Counted from the first letter of the stretch, positions 9,568 through 18,452 are shown. The stretch: 64,000 nt of DNA from an uncultured Maribacter sp. (GCF_947500985.1 NZ_CANMTX010000002.1:124001-188000), one strand, 5' to 3'. Program-made: numbers and translations. Notes: generated by a model from the letters alone, not told the origin.

Positions 9568-10761
9568 TTAATCTTTAATCGGTTTTGTAAGGTTTAAATT
9601 CTGAAGCAATGGGTCTTCTTCATTTAACAAGCGCTGGGTTCTTAAATATCTACCTACATTAAATTCATCATAATTTGGCGAATCTTTATCAATACTGCTT
9701 ATACGTACCATTTCAGATGAATGTATAAATTGATTGTCACCGATCCACATACCTACATGAACTACTTTCTCTGAGGTCGTTGCTGTTGCTTTTCTTCCGA
9801 AGAACAATAAATCTCCTTTCTGTAATTTACTAAAATCTGCAATAGAATCTATAGGTTTACCAGTGTGCACTTGTTGAGATGCATCGCGCGGAATTACCAT
9901 ACCATTTAAATAATAAATAGTCTTTGTGTAACCACTACAATCAACGCCTTTTGTAGAAGTACCACCCCATAAATACGGTACACCCATTAAGGTTTTTGAA
10001 GTAGCAATAAGTGAATCTGCGTTATAACTTAAATTTGATAACCAAGTATCGTATTCTTCCGCTTCGTCTTTAAAAATATACCCCTGTCTACCATCTGGAA
10101 ATTCAATTTTAAAAAATTCATCATCACTACTTAATAGTTTTAATAAGCTTCCTGCAACAATATCTGATATTCTATTCTTAGTCTCTTCAGAATTAAATGC
10201 ATGCCCATAAGTATCTGTGTAAATAATTTTATCTGCAGTTGTCCACCCGTTTATATCATTCGCATTCATTAATTGTATTCCGCCTGGATCTACCCATGCT
10301 AAATACATGTCTGGTGTCTGTATCAAATACCAATCTCTATCTTTTTTTAGCACGTTAACAACAGTACCCAAAGTTGCTTGAGTTGCTAATTCTGCCGAAT
10401 GTTTAGGGTTGCTTCTAAGGTTTGCAGCTGATATGTTAATAACTGCTTTGGTCATACCCTCCAACTCGGCGCCAGGTAAAATTTTAATATCGTTAGTGGC
10501 TTTTATTCCCTTTTCCTTTAAAAGACTATTTAAAGAATCTACAGCTAATGGTAAATTAGTTTCACCAGTTAAAGTAAAACCAGATGGTCCATCTAACACT
10601 TCTAAATTGAAAAGAGCAATACGCTTATCGGGTGCAAAAGTGCTTTTTATGATTTCAATTTCTTTGACCAATAATTTCTTTTCGTCAATATGTACACTGC
10701 ATGCTGTATTTAAAGCAATCAAAATCAACACAAAAGACCTCTTTAAGATTATTCTCTTCAT
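9568..10761 (-). CDS. NlpC/P60 (C40) peptidase, SH3-domain lipoprotein
   Basis: Peptidoglycan hydrolase of 397 residues. An N-terminal signal ends at C21 (LNTAC), consistent with lipidation. A bacterial SH3-like region (about 105-165, NLRSNPKHSAELATQ...LAWVDPGG) precedes the C-terminal NlpC/P60 domain with catalytic C275 in GVDCSGYTK and H335 in VVHVGMWIG. By family knowledge such enzymes cut the gamma-D-Glu to diamino-acid bond of stem peptides. Here it would act in the periplasm from the outer or inner membrane. It is divergently arranged with the DNA methyltransferase gene over a 56-bp gap, so the two promoters must overlap or be very compact. Confidence 0.92.
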   Translation of the reverse strand: MKRIILKRSFVLILIALNTACSVHIDEKKLLVKEIEIIKSTFAPDKRIALFNLEVLDGPSGFTLTGETNLPLAVDSLNSLLKEKGIKATNDIKILPGAELEGMTKAVINISAANLRSNPKHSAELATQATLGTVVNVLKKDRDWYLIQTPDMYLAWVDPGGIQLMNANDINGWTTADKIIYTDTYGHAFNSEETKNRISDIVAGSLLKLLSSDDEFFKIEFPDGRQGYIFKDEAEEYDTWLSNLSYNADSLIATSKTLMGVPYLWGGTSTKGVDCSGYTKTIYYLNGMVIPRDASQQVHTGKPIDSIADFSKLQKGDLLFFGRKATATTSEKVVHVGMWIGDNQFIHSSEMVRISSIDKDSPNYDEFNVGRYLRTQRLLNEEDPLLQNLNLTKPIKD

Positions 10762-10817
10762 CTGTAAAATAATTTCTAATAGTATTAGCCTTGTGAAATT
10801 ATGTAATTTTATCGCAA

Positions 10818-12047
10818 ATGAAGAAACTTAAGGTCATAGAACTTTTTGCTGGCGTTGGCGGATTTCGATTAGGATTAGAGGATACCGAGAACTACGAAGT
10901 AGTTTGGAGTAATCAATTTGAGCCTAGTACGAAAGCACAACATGCCTCTACAGTTTATGAAGCCAGATTTGGTCATGAGAATCACAGAAATGAAGATATT
11001 TCTGAAGTACCCACTAAAGAAATACCAGATGCCGATATTTTGGTTGGTGGTTTTCCTTGCCAAGATTATTCTGTAGCAGCTACCTTAAATAATTCTAAAG
11101 GTCTTATTGGTAAAAAAGGGGTTTTATGGTGGAGCATTCATAGAATTTTATCGGAAAAGAAAAATCCGCCTAAATACTTATTTCTTGAAAATGTAGACCG
11201 ATTATTAAAATCTCCTTCAACCCAAAGAGGTAGAGATTTTGCCATAATGCTTAAAAGTTTGGATGACTTAGGTTATGCCGTAGAATGGCGGGTTATCAAC
11301 GCTGCAGATTACGGAATGCCACAAAGAAGAAGACGTATTTTTTTCTTAGGATACCATAAGTCTACGCCGCTTTACAAAAAATTTAAAAAAGCTACTGCCG
11401 AAGAATGGATTTTTGAAAAGGGAACTATAGCAACAGCTTTTCCAATATCAAGCACTTCTTCAAAAATGATTTCGTTCGATATCACCGATGACCTAGTATC
11501 GCTATCTGAAAGTTTTAATTTGGGTGAAAAATTATCTCCCTTTCAAAATACCGGAGTCTTCATTAAAGGAAAGGTATACACTTCTAAAACTACGGCTAGT
11601 TATATTGGTAAAAGAACGGTCTTAGCTGATGTTTTACAGCAAGAAAAAATACCTGAAGAATTTTATATTCCTGAAGAGGAACATGATAAATGGTATTATT
11701 TAAAAGGTTCAAAAAAAGAAACCCGGACTTCTAAATCTGGTTTTGCATACCATTATAATGAGGGTAGTATGATTTTTCCTGATGCTTTAGACAATGCGTC
11801 AAGAACAATCATAACAGGTGAAGGCGGTAAAAGTGCATCGCGGTTTAAACATGTTATCAACACTAAAGAAGGGTTACGTAGATTAACCCCCGTAGAATTG
11901 GAACGCTTGAATATGTTCCCAGATAATCATACACTACTTGAAGGTATTTCAAATACTAAAAGAGCATTTTTTATGGGTAATGCTTTGGTCGTTGGGGTAG
12001 TGAAAAAAATAGGAGAAGTTCTTTCAGATAAAATTAAATCAACGTAA
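10818..12047 (+). CDS. DNA (cytosine-5)-methyltransferase
   Basis: A C5 cytosine methyltransferase of 409 residues with motifs in canonical order: I (ELFAGVGGF, 8-16), IV with catalytic C81 (GGFPCQDYS), VI (ENVDRLL, E124), VIII (QRRRRIFFLGY, 169-179), IX (RLTPVELERLNMFP) and X (GNALVVGVV) at the C terminus. The span between VIII and IX (about 180-360) is the target-recognition region and gives no readable specificity. No restriction endonuclease of a known type is adjacent. The only candidate partner is the small protein 139 bp downstream. It is likely an orphan or solitary methyltransferase acting on chromosomal DNA, but a Type II partner cannot be ruled out. Confidence 0.95.
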   Translation: MKKLKVIELFAGVGGFRLGLEDTENYEVVWSNQFEPSTKAQHASTVYEARFGHENHRNEDISEVPTKEIPDADILVGGFPCQDYSVAATLNNSKGLIGKKGVLWWSIHRILSEKKNPPKYLFLENVDRLLKSPSTQRGRDFAIMLKSLDDLGYAVEWRVINAADYGMPQRRRRIFFLGYHKSTPLYKKFKKATAEEWIFEKGTIATAFPISSTSSKMISFDITDDLVSLSESFNLGEKLSPFQNTGVFIKGKVYTSKTTASYIGKRTVLADVLQQEKIPEEFYIPEEEHDKWYYLKGSKKETRTSKSGFAYHYNEGSMIFPDALDNASRTIITGEGGKSASRFKHVINTKEGLRRLTPVELERLNMFPDNHTLLEGISNTKRAFFMGNALVVGVVKKIGEVLSDKIKST

Positions 12048-12186
12048 TTATTCTTTTCTTCTTTAAAGTAAAGGGTACTTTTCTAACTAAAAATCATATC
12101 TAATTTAAATCTGTTTTTAAACACAACATATTGTTAATCAACGTTTAAAATTAGGAATTGTCCTTTTTTTTGTTATCTTAATAGGT

Positions 12187-12561
12187 ATGGTAAAAGTAGA
12201 AAAGTCAGAAAACGTAGAATTTTTAGAAAAGTCAATTCAACATTTAGAAGCTACCGGTTTCGAGAATATTAAGGCTGATGTGGAGGGTTACGAAACTCCA
12301 AAATCATATTCGAGAAAAGGTATGGAAGACAACGTTACACCAGACATAGTAGCTATTAAAAATGGAAGAAAATATTATTTTGATATAAGTCTAAAATCAC
12401 CAAAAACTAGATTACTGAAATCAAAATGGTTGTTTTTAGATACTTTAAGTAGAATGAACTCTAATAGATTTAGAATTATAACTACTAAAGGTCATTATAA
12501 GTTTACCGATAATATGCTTGAGGATATAAACTTAAGTAATAAAACGCCTATCAAAATTTAA
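12187..12561 (+). CDS. small protein, possibly PD-(D/E)xK-like
   Basis: A 124-residue cytoplasmic protein with no signal peptide and no family I can name. The middle part, TPDIVAIKNGRKYYFDISLK (residues about 51-70), has the layout of a PD-(D/E)xK nuclease core: PD, a beta-hairpin, then an acidic strand ending in lysine. The last element reads D-I-S-L-K rather than E-x-K, so the active site is imperfect. An N-terminal helix with a glutamate precedes it. It stands alone on the plus strand 139 bp after the cytosine methyltransferase and ends at a strong bidirectional terminator. A role as restriction partner or remnant is inference only. Confidence 0.7.
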   Translation: MVKVEKSENVEFLEKSIQHLEATGFENIKADVEGYETPKSYSRKGMEDNVTPDIVAIKNGRKYYFDISLKSPKTRLLKSKWLFLDTLSRMNSNRFRIITTKGHYKFTDNMLEDINLSNKTPIKI

Positions 12562-12571
12562 TATAACGAAT

Positions 12572-12601
12572 AAAAAAAGTCCGCTAATTGCGGACTTTTT
12601 T
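12572..12601. terminator. bidirectional terminator
   Basis: AGTCCGC/GCGGACT stem with a TAATT loop, flanked by an A run on the left and a T run on the right, between convergent genes. It serves the 12187-12561 gene on the plus strand and the GNAT gene on the minus strand. Confidence 0.85.
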
Positions 12602-13043
12602 ATTTTTTAATCATTTCTAAATGCGGTATACCGTCTTCTAAATATTCTTTTCCGGTGGCATTAAATCCTAAATCAGTATAAAATTTTGTAAGGTATTTTT
12701 GAGCTGAAATTTTTATTTCATTTTCACTAAAACGTTCATTAACTGCTTTAATAGAAGCTTCCATAATTACTTTACCATAACCAAATTTTCTAAAATCTTT
12801 ATGTACTGCTACTCTGCCAATACTCGCTTGATCAAAATAGTCACCTGGTTTAAAAATTCTTGTATACGCTACCACCGTGTTGTCTTTAAATCCGATGACA
12901 TGAAAAGCTTTACCATCTTTACCATCTAAATCTAAATAAACACAATCTTGTTCTACGACAAAAATATCACTTCGTAACTGTAATACATTGTACAGTTCTT
13001 CAATATCGAATTCTTTAAAACCAATTACTTTAATATCTAACAT
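12600..13043 (-). CDS. GNAT family N-acetyltransferase (ElaA-like)
   Basis: A 147-residue GNAT protein. The N-terminal ELYNVLQLRSDIFVVEQ-type segment, followed by YLDLDGKD, is characteristic of the ElaA branch. The acetyl-CoA-binding strand and loop are seen in SIGRVAVHKDFRKFGYGKVIM (V-x-x-x-x-R-x-x-G-x-G), and the end FYTDLGFNATGKEYLEDGIPH matches the usual GNAT C terminus. It transfers an acetyl group from acetyl-CoA to an amine whose identity is unknown. It lies downstream of rpiB on the same strand with a gap of about 110 bp, and its 3' end runs into the shared terminator. Confidence 0.88.
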   Translation of the reverse strand: MLDIKVIGFKEFDIEELYNVLQLRSDIFVVEQDCVYLDLDGKDGKAFHVIGFKDNTVVAYTRIFKPGDYFDQASIGRVAVHKDFRKFGYGKVIMEASIKAVNERFSENEIKISAQKYLTKFYTDLGFNATGKEYLEDGIPHLEMIKK

Positions 13044-13152
13044 GAGTTTGCTTAATTAACTAGATATGTTCATATCTATAACTTAATAAATATTTGATTA
13101 TTAAGTAGTTGTAATAACTATTTTGGGTTATCAACATAGTTATAATAACTAT

Positions 13153-13584
13153 CTATTGAAGTGGAATCTTTTCAATTCTGCTTTCATGTCTACCTCCATC
13201 AAAAGAAGTGTTTAAAAACGTAGAAACCATTTCAAGTGCTTGAGGTAAAGAAATATACCTTGCCGGTAAACTTAATATATTGGCATCGTTATGTTCTCTA
13301 GCTAGTTTAGTTATCTCTTTTGTCCAACATAAGGCAGCTCTTACATTTTGTTGCTTATTAGCGGTCATACAAGCCCCATTACCACTACCACAGATTATAA
13401 TTCCATAATCAGAAGTACCATTTTCAACATCTAATGCCACAGGGTGTGCAAAATCAGGATAATCAACACTATCAGTACCATCTGTACCATAGTTAATAAC
13501 TTCAACATGTATAGATTTAAGTAAACCTATAATAGCTAACTTGTATTCTGTACCAGCATGGTCATTACCAATAGCTATTTTCAT
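13153..13584 (-). CDS. rpiB: ribose 5-phosphate isomerase B
   Basis: RpiB of 143 residues, interconverting ribose 5-phosphate and ribulose 5-phosphate in the non-oxidative pentose phosphate pathway. The N terminus IAIGNDHAG holds the substrate-binding D8-H9 pair, and the catalytic cysteine C65 lies in IIICGSGNGACMTANK. The C-terminal GGRHESRI segment carries phosphate-binding arginines. Length and motif order match the family fully. It is divergent from rnr across a 648-bp gap that contains the 21-bp-spaced direct repeat described separately. Confidence 0.95.
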   Translation of the reverse strand: MKIAIGNDHAGTEYKLAIIGLLKSIHVEVINYGTDGTDSVDYPDFAHPVALDVENGTSDYGIIICGSGNGACMTANKQQNVRAALCWTKEITKLAREHNDANILSLPARYISLPQALEMVSTFLNTSFDGGRHESRIEKIPLQ

Positions 13585-14232
13585 ATACTTTGTATTTAAA
13601 GGTTATTAGTTCAAGGTTTATATCCAGTGGGGGTGGAACAAAACCATGCTAAAGGTACAATAATCAGGCATTCACAACAAAAAACGAGGGGTTCACAACA
13701 ATTGTTGTTAGATCAGAAATTAAAATTGTTAATTAGTATGTTATAAGCAAGATTACTTAATGCATAAATTGTTTAGAAAAAGTTGCTTAAAAATTTGGTT
13801 ATTAAAGTTAACATCTGCTTACACTTTTAATCTTCTGAAGACGAATTTAAATATTAGAAACTATTAGAGGATTTTCATCAAATTAACAACCCTAGTTAAC
13901 ATTAAAATTACATTTAGTTATTAATAAATTCATGTTAATAGCACTTATAAACCACGTTTAATAACTTCTCAAAATACTGATTTTCAATTATAGATTAATA
14001 TAATAGGTTGTCAACAAGTATTAGTATCTCATAAAGACAAGTAATATTGAATTAAGTTATTCTAGATATTAACAAGCTATAATAACCATTAATATTTAAT
14101 TTAATTTAAAAGAAAAAATGTCTAATATGATATATATGTTAATAACAACTCGTTTACTTAACTTTTCAATAAGAAGTAGAATAACAGGTAGTGGATTATA
14201 ATTCGTAATTTTCCAATAAATTAAAAGTTTAA
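13585..14232. other. 648-bp AT-rich intergenic region between rpiB and rnr
   Basis: No open reading frame, tRNA or known RNA family was recognised. The rpiB-proximal part holds a GC-richer patch (13628-13690) and two TTCACAACA direct repeats. The second repeat is extended into a 14-bp perfect palindrome ACAACAATTGTTGT at 13695-13708. The rest is extremely AT-rich, with many TTAAC/GTTAA words. It is a candidate for a regulatory or replication-related region, but I saw no cluster of TTATCCACA DnaA boxes. Confidence 0.6.
13671..13700 (+). promoter_or_regulatory. 21-bp-spaced TTCACAACA direct repeat (site A)
   Basis: TTCACAACA occurs at 13671-13679 and again, identical, at 13692-13700, exactly 21 bp apart (two helical turns). 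The same arrangement is found upstream of the SprC-like and SprB-like genes. Here it lies 87 bp before rpiB, in the opposite orientation, and more than 500 bp before rnr. The sister sites' -7-like box is absent at the equivalent position, so the gene it controls is unclear. Confidence 0.55.
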
Positions 14233-16425
14233 ATGTCGAAGAAGAATAAGAAGGCGAAGAACCATAGAAAGAACGAAATTACAAGAGGAATTTTTACAGT
14301 TCTTGAAAAGGAGCCAAATAAAAGTTTCAACTATAAGCAGATTGCTGCTAAAATTGATATTACAGATGCTCAAGATAGAAATACCCTTATTAAAAGGTTA
14401 ACGGAGCTTAAAGAGAAAAAAAGAATTCAAGAAGTTGATAGAGGTCAGTACAAAGTTTTAGAAGATACAAAGTCTTATCACGAAGGTACTGTAGATGTAA
14501 CCGGTAAGGGTAATGCCTATATTGTTGTTGATGGTATGGACGATGATATCTTTATTCCTGCCAATAAATTAAATAAAGCTTTTCATAAAGATAAAGTTGA
14601 AGTATATATCTATCCCAGAAAGAAAAGTAAAAAGCTTGAAGGTGAAATAGTTAAAGTACTTGAAAGATATAAAACAACTTTTGTTGGTATTGTTGATATG
14701 CAGAAGACATTTGCATTCGTAAGACCTTCAGATTTTAGAATGTACACCGATATTTTTGTTTCAAAAGATAAATTAAATGGAGCAAATGATGGTGAAAAGG
14801 TTTTAGTAGAAATAACCGATTGGCCCGATGATGTTGATTCTCCTTTTGGTAGAGTTACCGAAGTTTTAGGTATACCTGGTGAACATGATACTGAAATTCA
14901 TTCCATTTTAGCAGAGTATGGTCTACCATATTCTTTTCCTGCAGATGTTCAAAATTTTGCGGATGGTCTAGATACCAGTATTAAAGAAGAAGAAATTAAA
15001 AAACGTAGAGATATACGTAATGTTCTCACATTTACTATTGATCCAAAAGATGCTAAAGATTTTGATGATGCATTATCGTTTCAAAAGTTAGAAAATGGTA
15101 ATTATGAGATAGGTATACATATTGCCGATGTTTCTCATTACCTACAAAAAGATACCATTTTAGATGATGAAGCTTATGAAAGAGCAACATCTGTTTATTT
15201 AGTAGATCGCGTAGTACCTATGTTACCAGAAGTGCTTTCTAACAATGCTTGTTCATTAAGACCTAATGAAGAAAAATATACTTTTTCAGCAATTTTTGAA
15301 TTAGATAGCAATGCAATTATAAGAAATCAATGGTTTGGACGAACTGTAATCGATTCTAACGAACGTTTTGCATATGAAGAGGCACAGTATATCATTGAGA
15401 ACGGTAATGGTATCATACCAGAAGATATATCGATAAGAGAAGCTGCATATAGCGTTTCTAAGGATGTTGTAGAGGCTACATTAGAAATGGATAGGCTTGC
15501 TAAAATTATGCGCGCTAAGCGTATGGATCAAGGTGCGCTCTCTTTTGATAAAGTTGAAGTTCGTTTTAATCTTGATGAGAATAGCGAACCTATTGGCGTT
15601 TATTTTAAAGAATCTAAAGATGCTAATAAGCTTATCGAAGAGTTTATGCTTTTAGCAAATAGAAAGGTGGCTGAATTTATTGGTAAACAAAAACCAAAAA
15701 AGACTTTTGTTTATAGAATTCATAATGATCCAGATCCAGATAAGTTAATGGCTTTGAATGGTATTGTTTCTAAATTCGGACATAAATTAGATTTCAAGGA
15801 TAAGAAATCTATAAGTTCTTCTCTAAACCAATTACTACAAGATGTAAAAGGTAAAAAAGAACAAAATATGGTAGATACGCTTACGATACGTAGTATGAGC
15901 AAAGCGATTTATACTATAGATAATATTGGTCATTATGGATTAGCTTTTGATTACTATACCCATTTTACTTCACCGATTAGAAGATACCCAGATGTAATGG
16001 TGCATAGATTATTACAGCATTATTTAGATGGTGGTAGTTCTGCAAATGCTGAAGAATTTGAGAAGAGATGTAAGCATTCTTCAGATATGGAATATTTAGC
16101 ATCAAGTGCTGAACGTGATTCTATTAAGTACATGCAGATTAAATTCATGCAGGATCATAAAGATGAAGAATTCCGCGGAGTTATTAGTGGTGTTACCGAA
16201 TGGGGAATTTATGTTGAAATCATTGATAATAAATGTGAAGGCATGATTCGTATTAGAGACATCAAAGGAGATTATTATATCTTTGATGAAAAGCAATACG
16301 CTATTGTTGGTGAACGTACCAAGAATACATATACCTTAGGTGATGAAATTACTGTTATGGTAAAAAGCACCGATTTAGTTAAAAGGCATTTAGATTTTGC
16401 ATTAATTCCGGATAACAATAAATAA
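14233..16425 (+). CDS. rnr: ribonuclease R
   Basis: RNase R of 730 residues, a processive 3'-5' exoribonuclease that degrades structured RNA. An N-terminal winged-helix domain (about 14-75) is followed by cold-shock/OB-type domains, the catalytic RNB domain and a C-terminal S1 domain (about 640-720, EFRGVISGVTEWGIYVEI). The magnesium-binding acidic motif is seen near residues 270-285 in TIDPKDAKDFDDALSF. Later landmarks are YTHFTSPIRRYPDVMVHR and the ERDSIKYMQ segment. The N terminus is lysine-rich (MSKKNKKAKNHRK), as is common for the family. Start ATG at 14233. It stands apart from rpiB and is followed after 87 bp by the DUF2807 gene. Confidence 0.96.
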   Translation: MSKKNKKAKNHRKNEITRGIFTVLEKEPNKSFNYKQIAAKIDITDAQDRNTLIKRLTELKEKKRIQEVDRGQYKVLEDTKSYHEGTVDVTGKGNAYIVVDGMDDDIFIPANKLNKAFHKDKVEVYIYPRKKSKKLEGEIVKVLERYKTTFVGIVDMQKTFAFVRPSDFRMYTDIFVSKDKLNGANDGEKVLVEITDWPDDVDSPFGRVTEVLGIPGEHDTEIHSILAEYGLPYSFPADVQNFADGLDTSIKEEEIKKRRDIRNVLTFTIDPKDAKDFDDALSFQKLENGNYEIGIHIADVSHYLQKDTILDDEAYERATSVYLVDRVVPMLPEVLSNNACSLRPNEEKYTFSAIFELDSNAIIRNQWFGRTVIDSNERFAYEEAQYIIENGNGIIPEDISIREAAYSVSKDVVEATLEMDRLAKIMRAKRMDQGALSFDKVEVRFNLDENSEPIGVYFKESKDANKLIEEFMLLANRKVAEFIGKQKPKKTFVYRIHNDPDPDKLMALNGIVSKFGHKLDFKDKKSISSSLNQLLQDVKGKKEQNMVDTLTIRSMSKAIYTIDNIGHYGLAFDYYTHFTSPIRRYPDVMVHRLLQHYLDGGSSANAEEFEKRCKHSSDMEYLASSAERDSIKYMQIKFMQDHKDEEFRGVISGVTEWGIYVEIIDNKCEGMIRIRDIKGDYYIFDEKQYAIVGERTKNTYTLGDEITVMVKSTDLVKRHLDFALIPDNNK

Positions 16426-16512
16426 TTTGGAATAGATTTTGGTATAAGAAGCCTGAATTAAGAATACATTTTAATTTTAAAGTGTATTCTTTGAAAAATT
16501 ACACAGAAAAGA

Positions 16513-17193
16513 ATGAAACAAATTTTAATTTTAATGTTTCTCTTCGGATGTCTTTTGGTTACTGGCCAAGATAATGAGGTTACCCAAAACTTAGAACCTT
16601 TTAAAGAGTTGAAAGGTTTTGATGGTTTATCTATTAATCTTATTAAATCTATAGAAAACAAGGTTATCATAACAGGTGAAAATACTAGTAAAGTAGCTAT
16701 TGTTAATAATGAAGGTATTTTGAAAATACGGATGCAAATCGGTAAGATATTTAGCGGTTATAAAACTTTTATAGATTTATATTATACTGCAGATATATTA
16801 GTTATTGATGTGAATGAAGATGCTAGAATTGTTACAGAAGATGTTATTAAACAAGATATCTTGGAACTAAAAGCTCAAGAAGGTGGAGAATTAATTGTAA
16901 GTGCAGAGGTAGAACAGATGTTAATAAAGTCGGTTTCTGGCGGTGTTATAAGAACAGCAGGATCTTCAAATCTGCAAGACGTACAAATTAATACTGGTGG
17001 TGTCTATGAAGGTAAAGGCTTTGTTACTAATTTTTCTACCATAAATGTAAATGCAGGTTCACGAGCTGAAATTAATGCAAGAGATTATGTAAAGGCCACG
17101 GTTAAAGCTGGTGGGGAAGTTCTGGTATTTGGCAACCCTAAGAAACTTGAAGAGAAAACGGTATTTGGCGGTACCATTAAAAGAATGCAATAG
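16513..17193 (+). CDS. DUF2807 (head GIN) domain protein, secreted
   Basis: A 226-residue protein with a signal peptide (MKQILILMFLFGCLLVTGQ) and a right-handed beta-helix-like body typical of the DUF2807 auto-transporter adhesin-like head GIN family: repeated short strands with glycine turns (LKAQEGGELIVSAEV, SVSGGVIRTAGS, VNAGSRAEINARD). The function of this family is not established. It ends 3 bp before the LysE-type exporter gene, so the two are almost certainly co-transcribed. Why a beta-helix envelope protein is paired with an exporter is unclear. Confidence 0.85.
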   Translation: MKQILILMFLFGCLLVTGQDNEVTQNLEPFKELKGFDGLSINLIKSIENKVIITGENTSKVAIVNNEGILKIRMQIGKIFSGYKTFIDLYYTADILVIDVNEDARIVTEDVIKQDILELKAQEGGELIVSAEVEQMLIKSVSGGVIRTAGSSNLQDVQINTGGVYEGKGFVTNFSTINVNAGSRAEINARDYVKATVKAGGEVLVFGNPKKLEEKTVFGGTIKRMQ

Positions 17194-17196
17194 TAC

Positions 17197-17877
17197 ATGT
17201 TAGAAGATATACAGGCAGCAATTCCTTTAGGCTTTTTCCTAAGCTTTATGGTTGGGCCGGTTTTCTTTGTCTTGTTACAAACAAGTGCAGTAAAGGGTTT
17301 TAGAGCTGCTATTACTTTCGATATAGGAGTTTTATTGGCAGATGTTTTATTTATTCTTGTAGCTTATTTTAGTAGTTTTCAACTTCTTGAAAATTTAAGT
17401 AATCAACCAGGTCTTTATGTTTTTGGCGGAGTAATTTTATTAGTCTATGGTTTGGTTACCTTTTTTAAGGTAGATAAAAAAGTAATACCTATAGAGTCTA
17501 AAAAGATTAGAAAATCAGATTATTTCGGACTTTTTGTAAAGGGTTTTTTACTCAACTTTATTAATATTGGTGTACTTGTTTTCTGGTTAGGGATTATTAT
17601 AATTTTTGGTCCTACTTTAGATAATGAACCAAATCGTTTCTTTACCTTTTTTGCAACAGTACTACTCTCCTATTTTGTTACTGATATTTTTAAAATTCTT
17701 TTAGCAAAGCAGTTAAAGCGTAAACTAACCCCAAGAAGAATTGTGTATGTAAAAAAGATTATTGGGATTATATTGGTAATCTGTGCTATTGTTCTAATAG
17801 TAAAAGGTTTTTTACCTAAGGATCAGTTTAATATAGAACATGAATTAGAAAGATTTGAAACTAATGCTATAGAATAA
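17197..17877 (+). CDS. LysE family translocator
   Basis: Inner-membrane protein of 226 residues with about six hydrophobic helices. The first helix GFFLSFMVGPVFFVLL carries the LysE/RhtB signature (P-G-P-type bend with a conserved glycine-proline). By family knowledge it exports amino acids or related small molecules; the substrate is unknown. It directly follows the DUF2807 gene (3-bp gap), shares its operon and ends at a strong bidirectional terminator. The C-terminal tail (EHELERFETNAIE) is acidic and cytoplasmic. Confidence 0.9.
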   Translation: MLEDIQAAIPLGFFLSFMVGPVFFVLLQTSAVKGFRAAITFDIGVLLADVLFILVAYFSSFQLLENLSNQPGLYVFGGVILLVYGLVTFFKVDKKVIPIESKKIRKSDYFGLFVKGFLLNFINIGVLVFWLGIIIIFGPTLDNEPNRFFTFFATVLLSYFVTDIFKILLAKQLKRKLTPRRIVYVKKIIGIILVICAIVLIVKGFLPKDQFNIEHELERFETNAIE

Positions 17878-17907
17878 AAAAAGCCGGTCAATGACCGGCT
17901 TTTTTTA
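17876..17907. terminator. bidirectional terminator between the LysE-type and OmpH genes
   Basis: Perfect 10-bp stem AAGCCGGTCA/TGACCGGCTT with flanking A and T runs, between two convergent genes. Confidence 0.9.
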
Positions 17908-17925
17908 TTGGAATAATTAAAGGTT

Positions 17926-18432
17926 TTATTTCTTGTACTTATCGTTAAGTAACTTTACTATTTCATCAGTAAGATCGTTAGCTTCTTTACCATATAGAAC
18001 ACTACCACCATCTCCACCACCTAGAATGTAAGAGTAACCATTTGTTTGACCGTAAGCTTTAATTTCTTTTTTAACTTTAGAAACTATGCTGTCCATTTCA
18101 GTTTGACCTTCCATTTGTAATTGTTGATCTTGCTGTTGAAGTTGTTGACCAATAATTTGACCTCTTTGTTGCATTGCTGCATATTCTTCTTGAGCTTTTG
18201 ATTGAGACATTTTTTGAGCTTTAGTTTGAAAAGCTTGTGCTTCTAATTGAAAAGCTTGAGAAATACTATCTCTAGTTTTGGCTAAAGCATCCGCCTTAAC
18301 TTTGAATTTTGATTCAACATCAATTTTTTGTTGATACTCATCCATCAATTTTACGTTATCTACGTATCCGATTTTTTCTTGTTGGCAAGATGCTAATAAT
18401 GCGATAGCGAAAATTAAAATTAGGTTTTTCAT
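17926..18432 (-). CDS. OmpH/Skp-family periplasmic chaperone, lipoprotein
   Basis: A 168-residue protein with lipoprotein signal LLASC (C16) followed by the OmpH-like opening IGYVDNVKLMDEY. The central part (about 40-115) is a glutamine-rich coiled coil, as in Skp tentacles, and the end KAYGQTNGYSYILGG...VLYGKEANDLTDEIVKLLN is the conserved OmpH C-terminal strand and helix. By family knowledge it binds unfolded outer-membrane proteins. Lipidation, unlike E. coli Skp, is common in Bacteroidota. A good -7 element lies 21 bp upstream of the start. Confidence 0.88.
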   Translation of the reverse strand: MKNLILIFAIALLASCQQEKIGYVDNVKLMDEYQQKIDVESKFKVKADALAKTRDSISQAFQLEAQAFQTKAQKMSQSKAQEEYAAMQQRGQIIGQQLQQQDQQLQMEGQTEMDSIVSKVKKEIKAYGQTNGYSYILGGGDGGSVLYGKEANDLTDEIVKLLNDKYKK

Positions 18433-18452
18433 TTTTTCATTTTTATGTCGTG

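Noticed and set aside
10818-12561. Complete Type II restriction-modification system
   Set aside because: Only the methyltransferase is certain; the small neighbour lacks a clear E-x-K and is separated by 139 bp.
13137-13151. TAGTTAT-A-ATAACTA inverted repeat as operator or terminator of rpiB
   Set aside because: Pure AT stem in AT-rich DNA with no following T run; likely by chance.
13585-14232. Chromosomal origin of replication
   Set aside because: AT-rich and not far from parS, but no cluster of TTATCCACA boxes and no dnaA nearby; the evidence is too weak to call it.
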